64,000 nucleotides of DNA from Tachypleus tridentatus (GCF_004210375.1 NC_134830.1:64954326-65018325), one strand, 5' to 3'. Numbered from the stretch's first letter, positions 36,197 to 50,564 are shown. Numbers and translations: made by a program. Notes: generated by a model not told the origin, from the letters alone.

Positions 36197-36424
36197 GTTT
36201 TTTCACAAATGCTGATGATACTCAGAAATAAAAACGAAGGATTGAATTTATATGAATTGTTTAAATATACAAGTATTGTTTTGATCGAAATCAGTTTACT
36301 GGGAAAAAGTGTCTCCTCGTGGCCAGTGATAAGTTTATGACGTGATCACTCCCTCCATTTTCACGGAGAAGAGAGGAAACATAGTCCTTTGTGTATTTTT
36401 GAATTAAGAAAAAAACCACTGAAA

Positions 36425-36497
36425 TGTTTGTTTGTTTATTTTTGAATTTCGCGCAAAGCCAAACGAGGGCTATCTGTGCTAGTCATTTATAATTTGT
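36425..36497 (-). mobile_element. SINE family 1 tail fragment
   Basis: tgtttgtttatttttgaatt, cgcgcaaagccaaacgaggg, ctatctgtgctagtc; the head side is missing. Confidence 0.75.
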
Positions 36498-38198
36498 GCG
36501 AGATTCAAAATAATCAAATTGGATGTACAGTTCTCAGTGATTTAAAGCTGGCCGGTAGGCAAACAAAGACTGCAAATAACGATTTTATCTCTTTGTTCAA
36601 ATGTGTCTACTTCTTTCATTTATTGTTATATTCGAATTATTCTCTGCGTAACAATTCCGTAATGTTCGTTTTGTGGATACTTTTAAAATTTCTGTTATTA
36701 TCATTGGGTTTACGCATGGGTAAACGGTATTTTATCGCATAATTACAAGTCAGAAACACCTGTCCTTTGAATTTTTGAATCTATATATTTGTTCTAATAA
36801 GAATGATCTTAGTTGAAAAATAGAATATAATTTTTTTCTCTTATGCCTCTTACGCGATATTTTGATTGAATATTAAGCGGTTAAAAAACTTAGTTTCAAG
36901 TTGTTTGCTTAGTACGCTACGGAAAGTTAATTGTATCATTAAAAATTCCAGTAATACTTATAAATTTTGCAGATTAAAACGAGCAAAAATTAAGAACAAT
37001 TAATATTTTTGAGAGCCATCAGTTGACAAATATGAGATTATATGAATAATTATTACGTTTGAAGTTTTATACAAATGTGATCTTATAATAAACAATAGTA
37101 ACAAAATAGTGAATAATAAGCAACTCACAAGAAAAGACAAACAAAACTCAATTTCTTGATACTCCATTGTATAACTTTATAAATTAACTGAAAAAACAAA
37201 CAAAATAACTTGTTATAACTTCAAATTTTGAGTTTTTTTAATTAAATTTGTTCAATAGAGTGTATACTCTGTTAGGTTTTATTATCTCTATCAGCCTTCT
37301 CTTAAATTGAAATTCTTTTAGGCAAGGCTGGAGAAAATTAATTTATGAAATCTTGGACATGACTAAATAGATCAACCGAAATAGGTTGACTCTCAAGTAT
37401 ACAATTGTCATTATATTTCAAATCGGTGAAGAGATGTCAAACTTATGAGCTAAAAGTTTGTACTTGATAAACTCCCAGCTATTCTAAGAGCCGCTATGCT
37501 GTGGCTAAAAATGTACTCTTCCACGAACAAACAGAATTTAATTTTAGATTGTGAGGGATTTAATATTTTAATATATATATTCGAGTTAGTTTAATATATA
37601 TTTATAAATGTATGTACCGTACATTGTTAAAAGTATATTTTACAAGTTTCCCTGTTTTCTAAATTTGTGGAATATTCTGTAGCATAAGAATCAATATTGT
37701 ACTAGGTGTGTATGAAATAACACTAATTGCCATTATTGTTCCCCAGTAAACTTTTGAGAATGTGACCTTAAAAATTATAAATCGAGACGTATGGAGAAAG
37801 TTTAATAATAAACAGTGTTTTGCTACAGTTTGTATACTGTAAACCACGGAGCTATAACTGTAATTAACACTTATTAATTGTAAAACCACAGAATTTAGCT
37901 AGGAACGTTTGTAGATTCCTGACATTACGAAACGTTTAACTTCAGAGAGCTGACTTCGGACGTTAGTATTTCTTCTACATGTTCATTAGATACTTTCCTC
38001 GGTAAAAAGTGAGATTGTAAGCCGCGTTAAGCAAAACAAGAAGAGAGCTAGCATTCCCTTCAATTGAAAGGTAGCTACCTGTGTATGAACAAAAAAGTAA
38101 TTTTTTGCTTTGTGGACATGGACTGTTGACGAAATATTTAGTTGCACACCAGATCGAAAACTGAATATTGTTTGCTAGCTTGTAAAATTTTCTACATA

Positions 38199-38384
38199 AA
38201 TAATTATTTGTAATAACCGTTAACATAGCTTGTATTGTTGTTTATATGTTAAAATATATTTGTCTTAAGAAAGGAAAATCTGTGTATCAATCTTGTTGGT
38301 AATTAATATAAATTTGATACATATTCACATTATATTAAATTTTAAATTAAAATTAAAATTCAGGTTGTTTCAAATCGTAATACG
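38199..38384. repeat. Dispersed repeat of unknown type, member 2
   Basis: Partner of 12391-12564, in the 3' flank of the transporter gene. No coding capacity or terminal repeats seen. Confidence 0.6.
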
Positions 38385-39529
38385 TACGTAACATCATTAC
38401 CTAAAGACTCGTCCGAGATAAATTATAATACGTAACAAGTTTTATTAACCCATTTCGATGCACTAGGAAAGAAATAATTAATTTTTTTCGGATAATTTAT
38501 TTGCATAGAATAGACCATGATAAAATATAAAATTTAATTTTATATTATAAAAATGTTCATAATTTCAAGATTAAGACTTAAGTGAGAAGTAAAAGTTTCT
38601 TTATATATTTTTTTAACAATAGTTTCGATCATATTTTCTAAGCACGTAAAATGTCATCACATGATTTACCCGTATGCAAAAGGTTTTGTATTTATTTTGT
38701 GTTTACGGATATTTTTAAAATATACAACCAAACTGAAACGAATAAATTAGCCATAATAATTAAATTATTTTGAATTTATCAGTTCAGTACAAAACACACC
38801 ATGTAATGTCTAAATACCATACATGTTTTATCTGTAAATCTAAGTATTCTTGTTTATACTGTGTTCTATATAATTCAAGTTAACACAAAATGGGTAGGAA
38901 GCTAGTACCTTGTACCTAGCTAGTCCTATGTGAGAGAATTAAGTTTAATGCGACATATTTAAAACACTGCATTAAATTACGCTAATAAGTATTATGTATG
39001 AGACATCTGCAGGAAACTTTGTGTAGGTGGCACAGGAGTCACCTGAGAATTGTGTTAAAAAGTAAAACTGTACAGGCCTTACGAAAACAGTATTGTTTAT
39101 ATCATGGTAGTCAATAGATTACCAGTGATAAACTTATGTTGTCAAATTCAGTTGATCGTTTTAATGATACTTCAACTAAATTGTTTGGGAAACAGTTATT
39201 GTAAAAAATATATAAACAAAGCAGTAAAAGTATTATTTCTATGTGATATGACATAACCGGGTTACAGAAGGTAAACTCAGAACAAGCACAGTTGTTATAC
39301 CAGTACTTCAAACGTCTGTGTGGCTGTGTGTCAAGTGACACCAGAGTGTGCTTTGTTATTTACAGTTAACAATAATGAGATAATTTCTCACGATTACCGT
39401 TTGACTTTAAAAGTAAGATATTAAATCTGCTATTTAAATTTAACAACTTCAAAAATTTTGTAACCTTTTGTGAGTTTCAGGATCTTTATCACGTAATATT
39501 CCAGTTTGTATTTATTTTATGTTTCGCCT

Positions 39530-39656
39530 GTTTGTTAGAAATTAACCACAAAGCAATACAATGGGCTATCTGTGCTGTGCCCATCAAGAATATCAAAACC
39601 CAGTATTTAGCTTTATATGTATCATATTTAGACTTACCGCGTTGCCCATGTGAGGT
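39530..39656 (-). mobile_element. SINE family 2, reverse
   Basis: caatgggctatctgtgctg, aaaacccagtatttagc, gacttaccgcgttgccc; a short insertion splits the head. Confidence 0.7.
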
Positions 39657-40843
39657 TTGCAGATTGACTCTGGTCTGAGCGATATCGTATTACTACGGCT
39701 GTGTGGATTCTATTTCTGCACATTTCTCTCTTGCTATCGTACTTTTTCGCTACATTTTTGTATCATACTTTGCTGTTTTTTGGGTCGGACATGTGCGATA
39801 TATTTTTTTGAAGTTAGTTGTCTGAGTCCTTTATTTACTTTCATTAATTGAATTAGAAATGAAGAACCACAATTTCCTGTTCAGAGAAGAACGGGAAAAG
39901 AATAGCATAACAGCTGGCTCAATAGGTGAAAGCAAAACTGATTGGGGATAAAGTTGCAAACTGACGTTTCGTAACCCACTGCTTTTTTTCAGGATTATTA
40001 ATTATAAAGGAATAAGATTCTGATTGGTCAGGTAAATATTCTTGATATAGATCATATCCACTTTGTGAATTATCAAACTCGATTTAAGAGTGACGTTCTG
40101 ACGAGACAGTTGCTAGAATATTTGCTTGTGAAGTATTGAACTCCGATAGGTCAAGCTTGTTTTCACATTTTGCTGAATATGGAATTTCTGCCGTTTTTGC
40201 TCAGGGAGAAGAAGAATGAATTTCAGAAAACTTCAACAGAATTTCATATGTTGTTGACATAGGAAATGACATCATCCTTGTATATTAGTAGCCTTACTAA
40301 AGTAAAAAAAGTCAGATATTCATTCTGGTTAAGTTTAAATAATTATTTTATTTGTTAAATAAATCTCAATAATTGGTAAATATATGAAGATTTGTAGAAA
40401 ATTATAGCTCTAGTTTAAGAATGATTTTGTAAAACGTGCTACTGGTTACAAGTACCGAGAGCTTTTGTGAGATGCTATTAGATTGTGAATTAGCACATTA
40501 AGAAAAAGAGAAATCAGAGCATCTGAGATATATAAGGTAACATAGTTACTTAGAAATATAGATGTGTCATACGTATAGCCATATTAAATGTTTGAGGATG
40601 ACCCTTAATATAGCTACAAACAAACAAATTTTGTAGAATATAATGTTACTGCTTTATAGTTTAAGAGTTAACAATTTGCACATTAATAACTTTATAAGTG
40701 TATTTATATGTAACTATATTTGTAACGTTAGTTTTCCAAGGGAAATACTAGGTACGGTACAAAAGGAGTAATATAAGAATTATTTAAATATCCTACTGTA
40801 CTATTACTTATAAAACAGCTGTAACAAAACTTTGATTATACAA

Positions 40844-41106
40844 GTTTGTTTTTGAATTTCGCACAAAGCTACACGAGGGATATCTGCGCTAGCCGTTCCT
40901 AATTCAGCAGTGTAAGACAAGAGGGAAGGCAGCTAATTACCACCACCTACCGCTATCTCTTGGGTTACTCTTTTACCAACGGATTTAACGTCACATTATA
41001 AAGCTTCCATGGGTAAAAGGACAAGCATGTTTGGTGATACGGGATTCGAACCCGCGAACCTCGGATTAATAGTCGAACGCCTTAATCCACCTAGCCATGC
41101 CAAGCC
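40844..41106 (-). mobile_element. SINE family 1, reverse, near full length
   Basis: gtttgtttttgaatttcgc tail, gcgctagccgttcctaat, gggattcgaacccgcgaac, ctagccatgcc. Confidence 0.88.
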
Positions 41107-42327
41107 GTTGTATACATGTTACCAATACACATCAACGGTACAGCACAAACAGAAAATTCAATAAAAACCACATGTGCTATCTTCTAAACAATTTTATTTT
41201 CTATGCAACATACTTTAGACAGGAATCTGAATTTTTTATTCTCTGTTGGTGGCAGTCCCTGAATGAGTGTAGTGAGAATACGGAGTAAGACTATACTATC
41301 AATGATACATCTACAAAATTGTTTGTATGTAAGGTGTCAGTAACTTAGTCACTTTCCAGCTAATTATAAACAAAATATCTTTGGTTTATGAAATATATAA
41401 ACGTTGATAGTTATAACGTTTAATTTATCAAAATGTAACTATTTAAGTACAGTATGAATCACAGTTATGAGAAATTTTGAGAAGACATATGCCGAATGGA
41501 AATAAGCTAAGCTTGTTCAAAATGAAAGACACGAATGGTATGATTTGAAATGAGAATTGACAAAAAATATATTTTGAAACAGTGCTCGACAGAATCACCA
41601 AATTTTAATAGCATCTCTAAGAAAGAACTGAATTTACTCGCACCTGTATTAAAGTTCAAGCTCGGTTAGAACTTTATATCATGCGAGGACACCTGGTCAC
41701 GAAACTTTTAAATGGAGAAAGTGAAAGTAGAGCTTTCTGCACATGTTCAGTTCGACATACGACGTGATAAAGGAAATTACTATTTGTCACGTGTATTAGA
41801 ACTTATGTAGATGTATCAAACCAGTTGTTGGATTAGACAGACCTATACTTATTCTAATGATGCTCATGTACGACATAATTGCTTACAGTTAGACGTACCC
41901 AGTACTAAAATTAAAAAACATATGTACCAGTACAAATATATTTTTAAAGTTGTTAAAACTTTATCTTGATTTATTTAAAGGCAGTCCTCTATCTGACTCT
42001 TCTTTTAACTTTAAGAGAGAATTAGAAATACAAATTGTTATAACTTATAGCTGTGAAATTTCTAGCATAAAATCATATTCCTAGTTAAAATTGTTATTAA
42101 TGGTCTGACCGTTTATAATATATTGAGGGAAGATAATAACATTCCGTTTATCGCAAACTACTTTATTCTGTGAACTATTGAACACGTGTTTTATTTATAC
42201 CAGTTACGTAAACGTATAATTTGACGAACATTCTATGAGGAAAAGATGTCTTCACAATCTGTTCATGATGTGGGACTGGTATCACATGCATACGAATAGC
42301 GGGCTTATGAAAACAAATTATAAAATC

Positions 42328-42426
42328 TAGCTGCCTCCCCATAGGATATCACTTTAATAATTGTGACAGCTAGCGCAAAATATTCCCTATCAGCTATGGT
42401 AAATATACACCAAACAAACAAACAAG
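42328..42426 (+). mobile_element. SINE family 1 3' fragment
   Basis: ctagctgcctccccatag, gtgacagctagcgcaaaat and a caaacaaacaaac tail. Confidence 0.55.
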
Positions 42427-42616
42427 CATGTTTTTCTTTTAATTCAATGAAATTCCCTTTTATAACAATGAGATTTACTATTTCTCATAGTTATAAAATT
42501 ATATTCCATTGTTTCATTTTCTGAAGGCATTTTTAAACCGCATGGTACTTAAAATACTAAATATTAGAAATAACCTTATTCCTTAAAACTAAACAAGGTG
42601 TGGAAGTGTGTTATCA

Positions 42617-42640
42617 ATATGTTGTTGTTGTTGTTGTTTT
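42617..42640. repeat. (TTG)n microsatellite
   Basis: About six units of tgt/ttg ending in a T run. Confidence 0.8.
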
Positions 42641-43626
42641 TTCTGAAAAGTAACAATGAAGAGGAAACAATATCTGTGTGCCTTGAAGAACGTGGAAGTT
42701 TAATGTAATAAAGTACGATTAACCGTTGGCGGTAATTCACTAGCGCAGCGACAAAAGATGTCTCCCAGCATTAAAATTAGTTGGTTTTCTGCATTTATTT
42801 TCTTGCAATTGTAGTTACAATTTTGGCTGATTGATGTTATTACCGTAACAGAATAGTCTAACTGCCCTTTATTGTAAAAATAAATTTTGTTATATGTTAA
42901 TACCCTTCTTGGCAATTGTTAAGACTATAAGCCATTTCAGGCTCCCTTGCGCCCCTATCACTGCAATTGCTAAGACTGTGAGGACTTATTTCCGCGACTG
43001 AGCGACATCTTCAGTTTAAAAGAATTAATTTAAATGGCCAGAAACAATTTCTGAAATTATAAGTATAAATAGCTTATTTCGGTAAGTACTTTAGCAAAAT
43101 TGTCAATGTAGAGGAAACCAGAGTAGTACGACAGTAGTTACATTGGGTAAATAAAATATATTAAGAAGATTAGAGACATGTGACTATGATATCGTATTAT
43201 CATCTCAAACTAAATATACGTTTTTAGAGGAAGCAAAGGTGCAGGCCCAAGAAATGGAATGTTTGCTAAGCAGGTAATATTGGAAGTATATAACAGTAAA
43301 TAAGAAGCAGGTTAAAAATTAACAATACAAGTTCAGAGAAGAAGTTTTAGGTTGTAGAAGATTTAGAGCAAATTATATATATAAATTTTATTACGATATA
43401 AGCTACTTAATGCAGTTTTTAAATTAAAATAAATATACATCCAAATTAAAATGCAATTGAATTTTTATTAAGAAGTACTGATTAGTTTACAAGTAAAATA
43501 TATAGTTACAATTTAATTTCATTTATATGCTATTTGACTTCTTGAGAAAAATATCGTGAAGTGGAATTCAGTGTATCTACATACCAATCTATTTATAAAA
43601 CATTGAATATTCCTATTTACATATTG

Positions 43627-43745
43627 CCATTCCCTAGTGGCACAGCGGAATGTCTGCGGACTTATAACTCCAGAATCCGGATTTTGATACACGTGGTTGG
43701 CAGAGCACAGATAGCCCAATATGTAACTTTGTGCAAAACAACTAC
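43627..43745 (+). mobile_element. SINE family 2, copy B partner of 1077
   Basis: Same element and flanks as at 1077, a few substitutions apart. Confidence 0.75.
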
Positions 43746-46329
43746 AATAACATATTTACCTTTGGTATTCTATGAATCAATAATTGTGTTAAGGCAACAA
43801 AGGTCTAGTAAACAGTATTGTGGTACATATTTAAAAAGTTACATAAATGTTGTTAAATATGTTTGAAAAGATTCAAAATATATGTTATGATTTTAAGTAG
43901 ATTGTTTTTTAGAGTTTTTTTCTTACTGGCTTAAATAGCAGAAGTTATTTGAAGTATGAGTTTTGTATTTATATTTATTCATCTTTAGTAAAAATAAGTC
44001 GAGGGTGAGTCAGTGGTAATTTCAGTGACTCACAAAAAATACGGGATTGGAATCGTCACAGTAGAAGGAGAAAAAACGACAGTGAAAAAATGCGAACACT
44101 CTTCTTGTTAATTTAGTAAATACCAAGATGGAATAATTCGTTTAATTAGTATAGCTATGAAAAAGATTTAAAAATCTAATTTATAGTAGTGTAAGTCATA
44201 AGTGATTTCTACATAAGGCTTTTCTGTTCCAGATTTCGAATTTATTGTCTCGAGTAAAGGAAACCAAAAACAACAAAAAAAAAAACTAGATGTAGCCTTC
44301 CTGTCTGATGTTCGAAATTCCTAAACTTTGCATAAACTGACAAACCTTTGTTTCATGTTACCAAGCTATAAAACCAAACAAAACTTTCTATTTATTCTTA
44401 CATGGATGAATAAAAAAAACTCATAGATAGCAATATCAGATCATCTGTTGTATCAAATTTATTAAGGCTTTCATTGTTATATTTAAAAATGTAATCGTTG
44501 GCTTCGTTTCATAGAGTGGTTTCACTTTTATAGTAATATATATAGCTATGATAATTCTATTCTGACTTTGTAAAAATAGATATATATATATTGTAGTTCA
44601 ATCGAAATTGTGACACCAGGAGATCGTTCACATTTTGAAATTAAAAGTAAAGTAAGACTAAGGACTGTTCTAAACTAAGGGTCGATGGAGGTGCAATATA
44701 ATGAGCAACAACATTAAAAATGGAATACCTTTATTATGTTATGTTAAGGTTATTATTTCCAAGCCACATAGGTGGAATATTCTGAGAACATATATTTATA
44801 AAGTGTACTTTCTATAAGCCTAAAATACCCTTGGAAACAACTGTTGTTATTGTATTTGATTGTAACTGTATATTAATGCATTACATGTACGTGATTATCA
44901 TAGTTTTCATACCACGTGATATTAAGAATAAAATAACTATTGATTGAGAAGGTATGCATAACTTACACATATCCCTATTCGTTACACATCCACTGCTAAG
45001 GTGGGAAGCTAATGTTGCAAGTATGTTTTGATACAAATCTTTAGTTATTGTGTTTTGAATTTTCTGTTCTGACTCTTCACAAAAACTGGTGAAAAAATTT
45101 GTGATTTTTTTCGCTATTATATTAATTTTACGTATCTAATCTAGCTATGTATATAACATACGACTATGTTTCACGAAATAAATGATGTGGTTATTCATAG
45201 TATAACAGTATTTTACTACAAACGCTGATTGCTTGTAACACAAATTTTTATATGTTATAAGAGTACATTTAAACCGAAGTAATTATTTCCTACACACGTT
45301 AACAAATTTATCAGCCATTTAGATTAATTTTAAAGTTATGTTGTATTTGATTTTACTTCATTCTAAACGGAACAAGCTGTTGTACTGAATTTGTTAGGAT
45401 AAAAATAATTGAAATGAGAAAGAAATTACAAAACTTTGTTTATGGTATTGTCAACTTGCCTTGAGTAAACGTTAATATTTCGATGTGAAAAAATTTTACA
45501 TCTTTAAGTGTGGATTTTTCCAAGTTATACTCTGAAATTATTTTATTGAAGCATTGTTTCGGCACCAAAGTTAAATGTAACTTTGATACGTATATTTTTT
45601 CTCAATATTTAAATAAACATTATTTAAAAAAGAGGTTCTTTCTCTTACCATAGTTCAAGTTCTTGAAGTTAGAAAGCAGTACTATTAACCACGAGTTTAG
45701 TTGTTAATGTGTTTATAAAACAAGCGCTTGTAAATCCTCCAAGTGTTTACTTGTTGTTGTCATTAGTTAAGTTAAAGTAGTATTCAACTGTCATATACAC
45801 CGTTATATATATAAGATTAATATATCTAAATATACCGTATGGTTGAGAGGTGTGGTTTCGGTGTCTAATAACTTGAACTAAAACTTGGTTAGTAAACAGT
45901 TAACTTGATGGAAGAACAGGTCAAGTGCACCCGTCCGAACGAGAGAGAGTTCATTTCATTCACAAATATTTTTTAAATATAAGTACCGACAGTGGCTTTT
46001 CAACACTAATCAAACGTGCATTAGTGGAAGAAGTGTCAAAACCTCTTAAGATTAAAATGTTTTTTATGTTCTTGGATAACAGGAGAAGGACTCGGATGTA
46101 GGTTAATTGGTGACGTAGCTGGCTGGGTTTCGAAACTTAGTAAAACAACAAAATTTTAGCAATTAAATGTAGTTAAATACTCACTGTAGTTTTGCGCTTA
46201 GCAGAAAACAGTTAGAAATATAACATTTTGACCAGTGCAAGCTGCTTAAATCAGAACTAATATTTCTTTGCTTTTGGTATATAGAACCTTATTCTTTGTA
46301 ACCTCCGTCTGCAAGGTATGATAATCAAA

Positions 46330-46600
46330 AGTTTGGTTTGAATTTAGCTCAAAGCTACACAATCGCTCTCTGTGGTAGCCGTCCCTACTTGAGCAGTGTA
46401 AAACAAGAGGAAAGGTAGCTCATCATCACCACCCACAAATAACTGTTGGGCTACTCTCCTACAAACGAATAGTGCGATTCACCACCTCATTATAACGCCC
46501 CCACGAACGAAAGGGTGAACATGTATGATGTGCCGGTGATTCAGAGTCTCGATCCTGAAATTGCGAGTCAAACGCTTTAGCCACTTGACCATGCTAGGCC
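46330..46600 (-). mobile_element. SINE family 1, reverse, complete in copy B
   Basis: Tail at 46330 (gtttggtttgaatttagc), body with gcagtgtaaaacaagagg, head ending gaccatgctaggcc. Copy A shows only a 41-bp remnant at 6106-6146. Confidence 0.8.
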
Positions 46601-46816
46601 TCTAAAGGAAAAAAAAAAGTATATATTACCGTTCGTAGTTAATCGGTTTTATTGTAATTCATGATTGTTTTAAAAGCTGATTGTTCAAAATTTTCTAAGT
46701 TTAATCTTTTGCTGTTTTTTTGTATCTCCGTTTTTGTTTTTGTTATTGTTTTTTGAAATACTCAAAAACCAGTTCATAAGAAACCAACTCAAACGGCCGA
46801 TAAATAAATTAATAAA

Positions 46817-46936
46817 GTGTGTGTTTTCTTGAAGCAAATCCACATCGAGGTATTTGATATATCTACCAAAGGCAATGAAACAGCTGATTCTGGTGTTGTA
46901 AATCCGTAGACTTACCGCTGTCCTAGCAAAGAACGA
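46817..46936 (-). mobile_element. SINE family 3, copy B partner of 6368
   Basis: Same element as at 6368, with a downstream region also shared. Confidence 0.7.
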
Positions 46937-47061
46937 TAAAATATGTTGAAAATGTTTATGTTTAATCATATAAATTTTTCTTAGCTTAGTCTGGAAAGGT
47001 TTTTTGTTTAAATATTTTAAATGAGGTATGCTGAATAAATCATAATTTTAAAAGATCCGGA

Positions 47062-47084
47062 ATATATATATATATATATATATA
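47062..47084. repeat. (AT)n microsatellite, expanded in copy B
   Basis: About 11 AT units; the A counterpart near 6612-6622 has about four to five. Confidence 0.85.
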
Positions 47085-48004
47085 CACTTAAATTAACTTC
47101 TGAAATTTCCCTCAGGAAGATAATAAATTTTCCTATTAAAGGTAATTAAGTAGGATTCATTATTCTAAGTAGAAGACGCACATCAATGAAATATCCAAAA
47201 ATTAATAAAGCTGTTTATGAATAATAGACTTCTGCCATGAGGTAGTGCAAAGAAACATACGAAAATCTTGAAAGACTTAATAATGGAAAAAAAAAAAACC
47301 CTAAATGTAAAAATAATAAATTAAAGAAATGAGAGCATAATCTGAAAAAAATATCTTTGTTCTGTTAATAAAGACGTGCTATGTTTACAAACATACACAC
47401 CTTGATACCTTTTGGGGTTTGTGAAAAATCAAAAAGGAGAAATTGTTGTAATAGCTCAGTTTCATACCATCAGATAGCAATACAACATAATCCTTAAAAT
47501 TACTCAATATGCATTGGATTTAAAAAAAAAAAAAAGACTTAATGGTCTTGTGCTTTCGAATAGTTGACAGTTTTTCTTCAGAATAATAATATACATGTAA
47601 GTGTACTGATATGTTAATTAAAAAAACAGGATATTTATTGTTAAAGAGTATGTTGCGGCATTCCAGTTTTAGTGTTATAACTAGCAGCTTTAGCCTGGCA
47701 ACTGGTTGTCTTTCCATCTACAGTTCAAAAGTAGAGACAAGTACGCGTGAGCCATAGAGGTCTTCGGATTTGCTGTTTAGCTTATTGTGTGCATAAAATT
47801 TCTTTCAGGTGATTAAACACGTAAACATCTCCAAAACAAAATATATTCTTTTAATTTTATACTTTTGGTAAACTGTTGCCTATAAAACATTATATTTCGT
47901 CTTGTTTTTGACTCACAAGTGTCGTTTCGCATGCAAAAATATGTCTTTTGAAAGCGTCTTGAATAAAGAAACCAAATGAAATAAATATCCCTCTAGTGCC
48001 CCCT

Positions 48005-48135
48005 TCAATGGATCAGGGATTAGTTTACGCACTAACAACACTAAAATCCGAGGTTCGATATCCTGTAGTGGACAGATACCAGATAGGTCATTGTATAACT
48101 TTACGTTGAGAACAGTATCAACACAGTTTAAATAA
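48005..48135 (+). mobile_element. SINE family 2, copy B partner of 7555
   Basis: Tail differs: copy B has an aaaataaaaataaaaaacc run where A has aaaatatgtttc. Confidence 0.6.
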
Positions 48136-48188
48136 AAATAAAAATAAAAAACCTTTGACGAGGTTTCGTTACGAGTAGCAATGCCTGT

Positions 48189-48450
48189 GATAGTGACTGA
48201 TCGTTCTCCTTAACATTTCAGGTAACTTCCGAACCCTATCTACAGATCTGGGTTTGTAGTGAGTAGGAATATAAGTAGAGATCTAGCACTCAGACCTCGG
48301 AGAGAGGGTCGTTCAGTCCTCGTTTATGTCAGACATCAGAGATATCCGTCCTAATCCTTCTATTAAACAAGTCCTCCAGCCGATCAGTGTTAATTGTGCA
48401 GGCTCACAGCGTTAAAATTCAATTGTCGAAGCCCGTGACAGACAGATCAG
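48189..48450 (+). promoter_or_regulatory. Copy B partner of the promoter-like element at 7733
   Basis: The TATA-like motif and downstream block are kept; I count about six substitutions in the core 270 bp. Confidence 0.3.
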
Positions 48451-49329
48451 AACACAGATATCCCATGTACTTAAAGACGACGAATCCATATAAGGTGAGT
48501 AAATCAAATTCCGTTAGTCCTCCCTTCCTTTTCAGTTCTTCCATGGAGTAACTGTCAGTACTCGTATTTTATGCACATAAGAAATCCAACTAGTACCGTA
48601 CTTTGAATGCCAAGTAAATGTAATTTAACGTTATAAGGTCCTTTAGACCGAATTATAAAATAGTGCCTAGTATATGTTAGTGTGGTGTTTACAGAACAAT
48701 GGTTTTCATGGGTTTCGATATCTATGGTGGGCAGAGCACATATAATCCTTTGTGCAGCTTTGTACTTAGCTACAAACAGTCAATTATTTCTAAAATTACT
48801 TTTTGAAAAATATATTCCGAATTCTTCATTACTTCAACGTAAATGATAGTCAAAATTAAATGTTGATCAACGCGCTGCCACGCGAAAACTATGAGAACTT
48901 ATAAATCTCAAAACTGTGTTGCGTTGTTCGTGGGTAGGAGACAACAAGTCATTCAAGTAAACAAGTTTGTTTACTTCTGATTTTAGAGTAACACCATAAT
49001 TTCCGCGGGGAATTGAACACCGCGTTTTAGCTTTGTAAGTTTACCGCAGTCCGGATCCTAATCATCGTATTACAGATTCTATACGCTCTATTTTTTATTT
49101 TTAGTGGTAGTGTATCAAAGACGAAGAAAGAATCCACAGTTTTAATTCATTTAAAATATTTGTAATTCATTTTTATGAAAAAATGTTTATATATGTCCAT
49201 ATATATTATAAGTCACAAACATTTTCCTACGTCGCTGAAATAAGATTTTCGGGAAAGACATTTGTAACCATTTAACGTAGGAATAGCATAGGAAAATAAC
49301 CATTTTTTTATATTCTTATACTTGATGTT

Positions 49330-49455
49330 ATATGTGTGTGTGTTTTTTTATAGCAAAGCAACATTGGGATATTTGTGGAGTCTACCTAGGGGAATCGAAC
49401 CCCTGATTTTAGCGTTGTAAATCCGTAGACTTACCGCTGTCATTGTTGATGACGA
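49330..49455 (-). mobile_element. SINE family 3, copy B partner of 8900
   Basis: Better preserved than A: ggggaatcgaacccctgat and gttgtaaatccgtagac are intact. Confidence 0.75.
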
Positions 49456-50386
49456 CATGAGGTTGAGTACCATTTGATTTTTGTTGAAAATAATATTATT
49501 TATTGCTGTGTGTAAAAGAATACACTGCAATATAACAGTCAACTCGTGTTATGTCCAAGTAAATTAGATAAACTAAAAACGTTTTGACGTTATAAAAATT
49601 CATTCGATGTTGTGTGGAGGCTCATAGTACATCAATAAATTTCAAGACTTATCGACTGATTGACCACTCAGATATCCCCGTTGTTAAGATAAACCTGTAA
49701 GAAACAAGAATAGAAGTTGAACATGAGTACAACAATTCAAAATAAATATATAGAAATAATCGTTAAGCTGGAATTTCTTACCAGAATAATTGGTTAGATC
49801 AAACCGAATGTCGTAGTTGATATATCGAGTCATAAGATGGCACTGTACAACCGCATCACACTAGTCATGTGATACTTAGCCAAATCAAATTTTTTGTTTC
49901 TGTTTTTCGCTTTCAGCTGAGAACATACAATGATATTTTGTCCATGTAAATATAAATTAAAATCTTATGTGCAAGGTAAATCTAAGTTCCTTATTTACAT
50001 AAAAAACACTGTGTTTGTAATGTTAAAATTTAATATTTAAAATTTATTGGTATTATTTTTAATTTCTCCAGAGAGGATAAATATTTACAGTTAATTGTAA
50101 ATCTCAAAACACTTACACACTTTTTACCAATACAAGTGTCTTATTTTCTTTTTTTACTGTCTAATTGTGTCATAACCTGATGTGATGATAACAGTATATA
50201 ATGAAGCGCCGACTTTGTGTAATATATCTTTCTAAAATTTTAAGTCCGCTAACAAGTTAAGAACTTTGTCAAGAAAAATTGTTGAATGTTCTGACCACCA
50301 TATCTAGAAACGTGCAAGCCTTCAACACTAAATCACTTTTATAACAAATATTGTCTTTATACTTTACCATGAGAACACATTTACAT

Positions 50387-50564
50387 CCGTGGGGGTGTAT
50401 AATGTGACGGTCAATCCTACTATTCGTTGGTAAAAGAGTAGCCCAAGAGTTGGCGGTGGGTAGTGATGACTAGCTGCCTTTCCTCTAGTCTTACATTGCT
50501 AAATTGGGGACGGCTAGCACAGATAGCCCTCGAGTAGCTTTGTGCGAAATTCCAAAACAAACAA
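50387..50564 (+). mobile_element. SINE family 1, head-truncated, only in copy B
   Basis: Starts at ccgtgggggtg, without the tRNA-like head, and ends in a caaaacaaacaa tail. Flanked by acacatttacat at 50375-50386 and 50565-50576. Copy A has the empty site near 9925-9936. Confidence 0.92.

Larger units (their letters stand above)
972..43524 (+). repeat. Segmental tandem duplication, copy A (full unit, about 42.5 kb)
   Basis: Sequence from 972 onward aligns in order and orientation with 43525 onward. Anchors: 972/43525, 1338/about 43891, 7809/about 48270, 13179/53792, 18392/58085, 21442/62225, 22785/63514, 23268/64000. Sequence to the left of 972 and of 43525 is unrelated, so these are the unit starts, and 43524/43525 is the A-B junction. 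The unit contains one complete transporter gene. Copy A positions 23269-43524 have no partner inside the window. Confidence 0.9.
34540..43524. other. 3' flank of copy A: no gene found
   Basis: About 9 kb of AT-rich DNA with scattered SINEs (36062, 36425, 39530, 40844, 42328), one dispersed repeat (38199) and a (TTG)n run near 42617. The open frames are short, lack domains and are not supported by splice patterns. Its copy B partner lies beyond the window. Confidence 0.6.

Noticed and set aside
39111..39341. 76-codon open frame on - and neighbouring short frames at 37659 and 37975
   Set aside because: Short, no domain, no splice signals in a consistent order, composition like the surrounding DNA.
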